DNA of 5,237 nt from Bacteroidota bacterium (GTDB lineage: Bacteria; Bacteroidota; Bacteroidia; Cytophagales; Cyclobacteriaceae): the NCBI GenBank assembly GCA_003242315.1, contig QGUY01000274.1, positions 1 to 5,237 of the forward strand. Direction: 5' to 3'. Positions within the stretch are counted from its first letter, which is position 1. Every line of letters begins with the position of its first letter. Positions 1 to 5,237 of the stretch are shown here, piece by piece. Under the pieces are notes generated by a model. That model was not told the origin of the DNA and ran no database searches. It saw only the letters and a program-made list of their open reading frames with translations. Both the position numbers and the translations under genes were made by a program.

Positions 1-887
1 ACCGGTAAATATATATCCTGGCTATGCAACGCCTTGATAAGCAGAGGACCAGTGGTCTCCAGGGACAGCACTATCGCTACAATTTCGGCACCGGAGACGA
101 TCTCAGGCAGGATACCTCCGATACTGCCGACGAAGAAATTCAGGGATGACCGAAGCGGATACTTGACCAGGGCTTTAAAAGGATGCAGCCCCTTCGCCTT
201 TGCCGTGATCGTATACTGTTTTTGCAATTCATCTAGAAGGTTCGCCCGGACTCTGCGGATCATGCTGGCGGTTCCGCTGAGGCCAATCACAATCACAGGG
301 ATCCATATGTGAGATAGAATCGACCTAAACTTGGCCCAACTCATTGGCTGACCGATATACTCCGGCGCCATCAAATGTCCGATTGAGGTTCCGAACCAAA
401 CGTTTGCCAAGTACATGAGGATGAGAGCTAGCAAGAAGTTCGGTATCGCGATGCCCAGGAGACCGAAGAAGGTAAGGCCGTAATCTCCCCAGCTATACTG
501 GTGTGTAGCGGAATAAATTCCGATAGGAAAAGCAATGAGCCACGTGAGCAAAATGGTTGCAAACGATACCAATATCGTCAGGAAGATTCGACTTCCAACA
601 AGATCCGTCACCGGCATCTGATATTCGAAGGAGTAGCCAAAATCTCCCTGCAACATGCCCCCAACCCAGATGAAGTACCGTTCTACCGGACTTTTGTCGA
701 AACCATATTCGCGGCGGAGAAATTCAATCTTCGCCTTGTCAACACCTTCGCCTTGCGCTTGCAGCTCGGCCATATAACTTTCGAAGTAATCCCCGGGTGG
801 AAGCTCCATGATTGTAAAAACCAACGCGCTTGTCAGAAAAAGCGTTGGTATCATGAGACAAATGCGTCTAATGATATATAAAAGCAT
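1..887 (-). CDS. ABC transporter permease, DppB/OppB-like (3' end off the left edge)
   Basis: Inner-membrane permease subunit of a peptide-type (family 5) ABC importer; it would form half of the translocation channel. Translating the reverse strand from the ATG at 887 gives 295 uninterrupted residues up to the window edge. The start MLLYIIRRICLMIPTLF is the usual opening of this family: a short cytoplasmic stretch, then membrane helix 1 (about 11-29). PPGDYF (30-35) and the GDFGYSF segment (81-87) in the periplasmic loop are also typical. Further hydrophobic segments lie at about 103-126, 138-162, 193-212 and 251-275. The cytoplasmic EAA-type loop that docks onto the ATPase is at about 227-246 (TITAKAKGL...KYPLR). 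Relatives are usually about 330-345 residues, so roughly 40 residues with the last helix are missing off the edge. The start lies 11 bases after the binding-protein stop, indicating one transcript. The ribosome site is weak (GGCGGC, 3 bases away). The ATG at codon 12 would cut into helix 1. The transported compound cannot be told. Confidence 0.95.
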   Translation of the reverse strand, partial: MLLYIIRRICLMIPTLFLTSALVFTIMELPPGDYFESYMAELQAQGEGVDKAKIEFLRREYGFDKSPVERYFIWVGGMLQGDFGYSFEYQMPVTDLVGSRIFLTILVSFATILLTWLIAFPIGIYSATHQYSWGDYGLTFFGLLGIAIPNFLLALILMYLANVWFGTSIGHLMAPEYIGQPMSWAKFRSILSHIWIPVIVIGLSGTASMIRRVRANLLDELQKQYTITAKAKGLHPFKALVKYPLRSSLNFFVGSIGGILPEIVSGAEIVAIVLSLETTGPLLIKALHSQDIYLP

Positions 888-898
888 GCTGCCGCCGT

Positions 899-2833
899 CT
901 ACGAACCTCGGCTTCGAAACCAGAAGGTATCTGGCATATAACGGCCAAAGTATCCGCCGGGCTCAAATGCCCATATACCCTTCTCCGGGACGTTCACGAG
1001 ATCTTTTGACACGACCAAGGGCTGCTGGGTGCTGTTCACTGTCCCAATCGTAAAGACCTGATCTGCATGGATCTGCAGCATCTCGTGCCACACTGCTTCA
1101 CGCTCCCAGCGAGAGTCCGAACTATTCCATTTTTCATACAGCTCGGCTAGCCGACGAACCTCCGTCAGACTTGGTTCCTCTCCTACCTTGCCCTTCTCTT
1201 CGAAATACTGGCCCCACCTCGGCCATTGAAGTTGCGCTTGAGACGTTGGAGCAAGTTCATGAGGCCTCATGTCAGCCGTAGCAATAGCGTTATCGAAACC
1301 ACCCCATACAGACATCAACGTCTGACCTGCGTAGACGCGCTTCCGAAAAAGATCCCGCTGAGTTGGACGCGCATAGATCTTTATGCCGACCTTGAGCAAA
1401 GTATCACGGATCAGTGAAAGAACGTCCGTCTGTTCTGTGCTCTCACCGGCTGTCTCAATAATGAGTTCAGCACGACGGCCGTCGGGCAACAGACGAATGC
1501 CATCGCCTGCTTTTTTTCCAAGACCCACTTCGTCTAGTAGTCTGTTCGCCAGATCTATGTCGAACTCGCTCCAGGCCCTAGCGTACTCGGGCTTGTAAAG
1601 CGGGCTTTGTCTTAGCATTGTGTTGGCGCTCTCGCGCGCGAGCCCATAGAATATAACCTGATTGATCTCCCTTCGATTGATAGCAAGCGAAAGCGCACGG
1701 CGGAAGCGTACGTCCTGAAATAGCTTCCGCCAGACCGGATCCTGAGTATTCAAGTTCGGATAAATCGCAAATCTGGAGCCTTCCCCCCTCTCCCACAGGT
1801 AGACTTTGATTCTGCCTCTCTTTTCCGCGTTTTTCAGAAACGTGTAGTCGTCGAACCGGATGTAACGCGCCTGCAGGTCGGCCTCACCCGAGCCGGCTTG
1901 TGCTGCTACCAATGCATTTGAACCGATATTGAGGACAACCTCATCAATGTACGGAAGCTGGTGCCCGGTTGTATCAATCCGATGAAAAAACGGATTACGC
2001 TTAAAGACGAACCGAGTGCTGGGCGGCTCAGTGGAATTGCACCACGGCTCGAGAGAAGGAAGATGGGGATTCTCCGGGCGATACATGCGCCCTTTTCGTT
2101 CGTGAAGGGCACTCCAGCTGCGAACTCGAGCTGCGCTAATTTTTTTCTTTAAATCATCGGGATTTGCATACTTCGGATGAAACTGTTTGAGGTAATGGCT
2201 CGGAGCAAAGATGTATAGGGGTAACGCACCAGCAAGCGCGGGGATGAATGCCGGGTTAGGTGCATGCCACGTGTAACGAATAGTCCACTTGTCCAGTACT
2301 TCGAAATGAGGCGGTTTGCCATCGACCAGCATTTCGGTGGGAGGGCCGGTTGGGAAGAGCTCAGGATTGTTGGCCATATCTTCCCAAAAATACCTGAAAT
2401 CTTCGGACGTAAAGGGCTTACCATCAGACCAGCGATGCTCCTTTCTTAATCTGAACGTAAATATGCGACCTTCCTCAACCGCAAAGTCTTCCAGAATATC
2501 GGGAACGAAATTCAGGTTTTCATCGTAGCCAATTAACCTGGAATAGCCGTAGACAACCATCATACGGATGTCTTTTGGATCCCCCATCAACATACGTAGA
2601 CGACCGCCATATTGGCCTGACACCCGCCCCATACTTTTCAAATCTATTACGCGAGGATTCTCTGGAACTCTCTCGGCTACCGGCAGCAAACGCCCCTGCG
2701 CTACCTCTTCCTTAAAGTAAGGAGGTTCGATCAACGTACTAGCATTCGCAAAACAGGCAGCCAAGATCGAGACAGGGACGACGAGGAGACCTGTGACGAA
2801 GCCTTTGGTGGATGTGCCTCGAGAATAACCCAT
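899..2833 (-). CDS. ABC transporter substrate-binding protein, family 5 (peptide/opine type)
   Basis: Extracytoplasmic solute receptor of the importer, 644 residues, complete from ATG to TAG. Family-5 (SBP_bac_5) landmarks are in order: WSDGKPFTSEDF at 135-146, FKRNPFFHRIDTTGHQLPYID at 277-297, and the VRFRRALSLAINRREI stretch at 375-390. The N-terminus has an export signal: basic residues at 5 and 10, then a hydrophobic core at about 12-27. It offers both a lipobox-like LAAC (24-27) and a signal-peptidase-I-like ANA (29-31), so whether it is lipid-anchored or free in the periplasm is open. The protein is longer than the 500-540 residues usual for DppA/OppA. The extra part is largely an N-terminal stretch (about 36-75, with PPYFKEEVAQGRLLPVAERV) that I recall from a long subgroup of these receptors in Rhizobiales. 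The start is firm, because an in-frame TAA lies directly before the ATG and the next in-frame ATG is residue 68. The only upstream ribosome-site candidate is AAAGG, 13 bases away. Its ligand is unknown. Confidence 0.95.
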   Translation of the reverse strand: MGYSRGTSTKGFVTGLLVVPVSILAACFANASTLIEPPYFKEEVAQGRLLPVAERVPENPRVIDLKSMGRVSGQYGGRLRMLMGDPKDIRMMVVYGYSRLIGYDENLNFVPDILEDFAVEEGRIFTFRLRKEHRWSDGKPFTSEDFRYFWEDMANNPELFPTGPPTEMLVDGKPPHFEVLDKWTIRYTWHAPNPAFIPALAGALPLYIFAPSHYLKQFHPKYANPDDLKKKISAARVRSWSALHERKGRMYRPENPHLPSLEPWCNSTEPPSTRFVFKRNPFFHRIDTTGHQLPYIDEVVLNIGSNALVAAQAGSGEADLQARYIRFDDYTFLKNAEKRGRIKVYLWERGEGSRFAIYPNLNTQDPVWRKLFQDVRFRRALSLAINRREINQVIFYGLARESANTMLRQSPLYKPEYARAWSEFDIDLANRLLDEVGLGKKAGDGIRLLPDGRRAELIIETAGESTEQTDVLSLIRDTLLKVGIKIYARPTQRDLFRKRVYAGQTLMSVWGGFDNAIATADMRPHELAPTSQAQLQWPRWGQYFEEKGKVGEEPSLTEVRRLAELYEKWNSSDSRWEREAVWHEMLQIHADQVFTIGTVNSTQQPLVVSKDLVNVPEKGIWAFEPGGYFGRYMPDTFWFRSRGS

Positions 2834-2860
2834 TTAATTGATGCGACCTTTGCTTACTAC

Positions 2861-4753
2861 CTAACTCGCCCAAAGTTCCCGCGGATTTGCATTTGGGTTC
2901 GCTAGCACACGGTGGCCTTCACCCAACTCTATATATTGGAGAGGCGTTCCGCCATTCACGTATCGAAACTGCGGGGCCCAACTTGACTCATCGGAGGCCG
3001 ATCTGGCGGTGAATAGACGAAAATTGAGCGGTCGATCCAAATCGGGATAGGGTACCGCGTTTAGTAACGCGCGTGTATAGGGATGAACAGGTTTGCGAAA
3101 AAGTGTCTCCCGTGGTGCGATCTCAACAATCTTGCCGTGCGCCATGACAGCAATGCGATCCGCAATGTAATCCACCACTGCGAGGTTGTGAGAGATGAAA
3201 AGGTAGGTAAGGCCTAATTCTCTCTTGAGATCCTTAAGGAGGTTCAGAATCTGGGCTTGAACGGAAACATCGAGTGCTGACACCGGTTCATCAAGGATCA
3301 ACATATCAGGATCGAGCGCAAGCGCGCGGGCAATTCCTATCCGTTGCCGCTGGCCACCAGAGAAACTGTGTGGGTACCGATTGAGAAAACGTGGATCAAG
3401 ACCAACCGCTTCCATCAACTCCATGCAGCGCTCAACCTGCTCACGTGCAGTGCCGCGATTGTGAATCTGCAGAGGCTCTCGCAGAATATTTAAAACGGTC
3501 ATGCGAGGTGAAAGCGAGCTAACAGGATCTTGGAAAACCATTTGAATTCTGGATCTGAACGATTTTAGTTTTGTCCCCTCCAACGCGAGAACATCGATAA
3601 GTTCTCCTTCCGGAGATCGATACGCAATCGAGCCTGAATCGGGCCTGATTGCCCGCATCAGCATCTTGGCCAAGGTTGTTTTCCCACATCCCGACTCACC
3701 AACCAATCCGAGGCATTCACCGCGATTAACATCGAGGCTTACACCATCAATTGCTGTCAGTGCCTCACGACTTGTATCCGAGAAGAAACTCCTTCGCCGA
3801 GTAGTGTAGCGCTTTTGAAGGTCCCGTGCCGATATAAGCGGTATGCCTCTGTCGGTAATTCTTCTTGAAACCGGTGATTGTCTTTTAAGCAAATCCGGCT
3901 TCCCTACTTCCCGTATTGCGACAAGACGTTCACCAGGCTTCATATCGAAATGGGGGACGGCGCGGAGAAGTGCCTTGAGGTAGGGATGCTGGGGCGATCG
4001 GAAAATGCTTTCTACAGGCCCGACCTCCATTATTTCACCATGGTAAATGACGATAACCTCGTCAGCCATATTGGCCACCACCCCGAGGTCATGGGTGATG
4101 AGCAGCATCCCCATATTGTATTTTTTTTGCAGATCCTTGAGAAGGCTCAACACCTGAGCCTGAATAGTCACGTCCAGCGCGGTTGTTGGTTCATCGGCGA
4201 TCAACAGCGCTGGCCGGCACATGAGGGCCATCGCAATCATTGCACGCTGGCGCAGCCCACCGGAAAGCTCGAACGGATACATATCGAATGCTCGCTTCGG
4301 ATCAGGAAATCCAACGAGCTTCAGCATTTCTTCGGTTCTTGATCTAGCTTCTCGAGAGCTCACGCGAAAGTGCGTCGTCAATGCTTCGGAGATCTGGTTC
4401 CCAATCGTGTGAAGCGGGCCCAAGGAGGTCATTGGCTCCTGAAAGATCATTGACATGTCCCTTCCGCGGAGCGCGCGGAACCTGGCCCCGTCTGGATCGA
4501 GCGCAGCGAGGTCGACTTGCCCTGTTTCGTCACCTAGGTCGAAAAGAATCCGGCCTCCAGTGACAGCTCCAGCCTTCGGCAAGATGCCCATGATTGCCTG
4601 AGCAATGACCGACTTGCCCGAGCCCGACTCTCCCACAAGCGCGACGACACTTCCGTGAAGGACGCGGAAACTCACACCTTTGACGACTTCGTACCAGTTT
4701 CCATGGAGCGAAAAGGAGATTTTCAGATTCTCGATACGCAACAAATCTCGCAT
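2861..4753 (-). CDS. Fused double-domain ABC transporter ATP-binding protein (DppD-DppF-like)
   Basis: Cytoplasmic ATPase that powers import, with both nucleotide-binding domains in one chain (630 residues from this start). Residue numbers here count from the upstream TTG at 4819. Domain 1 has Walker A GESGSGKS (63-70), Q-loop Gln127, signature LSGGLRQR (185-192), Walker B LLIADEP (205-211), switch His243 and an HPY motif (278-280). Domain 2 has GESGCGKT (374-381), Gln430, FSGGQRQR (486-493), MLILDEP (506-512), His544 and HPY (579-581). All catalytic residues are present in both halves, so both sites should hydrolyse ATP. The HPY segments mark the oligopeptide/dipeptide branch. A tail of about 60 residues after the second HPY resembles rhizobial relatives from memory. 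Start choice: ATG 4753 gives MRDLLRIENL, the usual family opening, but lacks a clear ribosome site. ATG 4816 adds 21 residues and has AAGGA 3 bases upstream. ATG 4765 and TTG 4819 are also in frame. It is first in the transporter operon, 27 bases before the binding-protein gene. Confidence 0.95.
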   Translation of the reverse strand: MRDLLRIENLKISFSLHGNWYEVVKGVSFRVLHGSVVALVGESGSGKSVIAQAIMGILPKAGAVTGGRILFDLGDETGQVDLAALDPDGARFRALRGRDMSMIFQEPMTSLGPLHTIGNQISEALTTHFRVSSREARSRTEEMLKLVGFPDPKRAFDMYPFELSGGLRQRAMIAMALMCRPALLIADEPTTALDVTIQAQVLSLLKDLQKKYNMGMLLITHDLGVVANMADEVIVIYHGEIMEVGPVESIFRSPQHPYLKALLRAVPHFDMKPGERLVAIREVGKPDLLKRQSPVSRRITDRGIPLISARDLQKRYTTRRRSFFSDTSREALTAIDGVSLDVNRGECLGLVGESGCGKTTLAKMLMRAIRPDSGSIAYRSPEGELIDVLALEGTKLKSFRSRIQMVFQDPVSSLSPRMTVLNILREPLQIHNRGTAREQVERCMELMEAVGLDPRFLNRYPHSFSGGQRQRIGIARALALDPDMLILDEPVSALDVSVQAQILNLLKDLKRELGLTYLFISHNLAVVDYIADRIAVMAHGKIVEIAPRETLFRKPVHPYTRALLNAVPYPDLDRPLNFRLFTARSASDESSWAPQFRYVNGGTPLQYIELGEGHRVLANPNANPRELWAS

Positions 4754-4910
4754 CTCGGGCGGCATACATTTCGAGGGCCGAGTCTGGGCAAGCTGGAAAC
4801 ATGGAGCCCAGATCATCAATCCTTATGACTCGGCTCGGGCCCGCAGATCACCCTTCAAGCGTCCATAAACGCGCTGGCAGCTTATGCGAACCGCGCGACC
4901 ATTTCACCAC

Positions 4911-4940
4911 ATCTAAGCCGGGATGGGAGGTGAGAATCAA
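4911..4940 (-). promoter_or_regulatory. Weak sigma-70-like promoter candidate for the transporter operon
   Basis: On the minus strand TTGATT (4940-4935) is followed, after 18 bases, by TTAGAT (4916-4911). The -35 box matches TTGACA at four of six positions; the -10 box matches TATAAT poorly. It lies about 95 bases upstream of the ATG at 4816 and 158 bases upstream of the ATG at 4753, a sensible place for the operon promoter. The match is weak enough to arise by chance. Confidence 0.2.
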
Positions 4941-4962
4941 GCCTTTGTAGATCTTAAGTTTA

Positions 4963-4992
4963 CGGCGGCCATCAGATCTATTGTGACCGCCG
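4963..4992 (-). repeat. Imperfect inverted repeat downstream of the oxidoreductase gene
   Basis: The arms CGGCGGCC (4963-4970) and GACCGCCG (4985-4992) flank a 14-base centre. In minus-strand RNA they would form an 8-base-pair stem with one G-U pair, starting 41 bases after the oxidoreductase stop. No run of U follows on either strand, so it is not a convincing intrinsic terminator. It could be an mRNA 3'-end stabilising hairpin, an operator, or chance in GC-rich DNA. Confidence 0.35.
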
Positions 4993-5033
4993 CAACTGGT
5001 TTGCTCGACGTTATTGGCTTGCGGGAGCCAGCG

Positions 5034-5237
5034 TTACTTCTGGCGCCGCCCTGCCCACCGATCTTGAGCCGCCTTCCAGCCGATCACTATTGGCAAAAAC
5101 CATGGGCGCCCACTGTAGAAGGGGATTGCCGGCGGCGGCCGAAAATCCAGTGCCGATGAGCCATCTTGTTCCCCAAGGATTTGCAAAGCCGCTTTACGTC
5201 CTGCCCAGTTTGCCCAAACAACCCCCGAACCGCAGTA
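5034..5237 (-). CDS. FAD-dependent oxidoreductase, DAO/DadA-like, C-terminal fragment (5' part off the right edge)
   Basis: The reverse strand is open in one frame from the window edge to a TAA at 5036-5034, giving 67 residues. It begins YCGSGVVWANWAGRKAALQ and continues to SALDF (28-32), IPFYSGRPWFLPIVIGW (38-54) and a basic end, RWAGRRQK. This matches, from memory, the C-terminus of the glycine/D-amino-acid oxidase (DAO) family. In that family a Gly-x-Ser-Gly-Val segment closes over the FAD, followed by a GRKAA helix and a 'P-x-Y-x-G-x-PWFLP' tail. These enzymes oxidise amine groups of amino acids, N-methyl amino acids or opines using FAD, usually in the cytoplasm or on the membrane. The FAD-binding N-terminal Rossmann fold is outside the window, so the substrate class cannot be judged. 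It points the same way as the transporter genes, with at least 217 bases between, so it may be co-transcribed or only a neighbour. Family call fairly sure; exact enzyme unknown. Confidence 0.8.
   Translation of the reverse strand, partial: YCGSGVVWANWAGRKAALQILGEQDGSSALDFRPPPAIPFYSGRPWFLPIVIGWKAAQDRWAGRRQK

Larger units (their letters stand above)
4754..5033. other. Gap between the oxidoreductase and ATPase genes
   Basis: This is the only sizeable stretch without an assigned gene. It holds the inverted repeat and the weak promoter-like pair listed separately, an 8-base perfect palindrome CGGGCCCG (4836-4843), and an AAGGA ribosome-site candidate (4824-4820) serving the upstream ATPase start. 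The part from 4816 to 4754 is coding if that start is used. A plus-strand open frame at 4923-5159 overlaps the oxidoreductase tail antisense and shows no recognisable protein features. I see no tRNA, riboswitch core or repeat family here. Confidence 0.6.

Noticed and set aside
501..881. 126-codon plus-strand open frame
   Set aside because: It is wholly antisense to the permease, whose helices and EAA loop are clear. The translation is rich in Arg, Lys, Gln and Asn with no recognisable motif.
4121..4128. Run of eight T (A8 on the coding strand) inside the ATPase gene, considered as a slippage or phase-variation site
   Set aside because: It encodes Gln-Lys-Lys in frame, in the linker before the domain 1 switch histidine, and the frame is intact on both sides. 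An isolated A8 is not enough to claim regulated slippage.
3878..4342. 154-codon plus-strand open frame
   Set aside because: It is antisense to domain 1 of the ATPase, over the signature, Walker B and switch motifs. His/Cys-rich random-looking translation.
4864..4886. CATAA...TTATG inverted repeat in the gap upstream of the ATPase gene
   Set aside because: Five-base arms around a 13-base spacer are expected by chance in a stretch of this size.
4923..5159. 78-codon plus-strand open frame in the gap at the right side
   Set aside because: It lies antisense to the oxidoreductase tail, which has a recognisable family motif, and its own translation shows no domain-like pattern. Treated as a shadow.
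1..5237. Defence system, biosynthetic cluster, CRISPR array or mobile element
   Set aside because: All long frames are explained by importer subunits and a flavoprotein tail. No repeat-spacer pattern, transposase, integrase or target-site duplication was seen.

Overview
The window holds four genes, all on the minus strand, so they read from right to left. They look like part of a peptide-type ABC importer operon next to an amino-acid-oxidase-type gene. The protein styles point to a Gram-negative alphaproteobacterium, most likely of the Rhizobiales: a fused double ATPase, a long family-5 solute-binding protein, a DppB-like permease, and a DadA/glycine-oxidase-like flavoprotein tail. That assignment is inference from remembered family resemblance. 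Base composition looks only moderately GC-rich by eye, somewhat lower than many rhizobial chromosomes. There are no RNA genes, CRISPR arrays, insertion sequences or clear mobile-element boundaries.

Layout in transcription order. (1) 5237-5034: the last 67 codons of a FAD-dependent oxidoreductase, cut by the right edge. (2) 5033 to about 4754: a gap of 217-280 bases, depending on the ATPase start, with an imperfect inverted repeat, a weak promoter-like pair and a possible 11-codon leader frame. (3) 4753 (or 4816) to 2861: one polypeptide carrying both ATPase domains of the importer. (4) 2833-899: the periplasmic or lipid-anchored solute-binding protein, 27 bases downstream. (5) 887-1: the first inner-membrane permease, 11 bases downstream and cut by the left edge about 40 residues before its expected end. 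A second, DppC-like permease is expected just beyond the left edge.

How they would work together: the binding protein captures a solute in the periplasm and delivers it to a permease heterodimer (only one half is visible here). The fused ATPase supplies both nucleotide-binding sites for import. The substrate cannot be read from the sequence; the family takes up di- and oligopeptides, opines, nickel complexes and some oligosaccharides. The neighbouring flavoprotein raises the possibility of an amino-acid-derived or opine-like compound that is oxidised after uptake, but this is only a hypothesis.

I see no undescribed system. This is a recognisable transporter cassette, and the points worth a second look are modest: the oxidase fragment at the edge, the ambiguous export signal of the binding protein, the uncertain ATPase start, and the inverted repeat in the gap.
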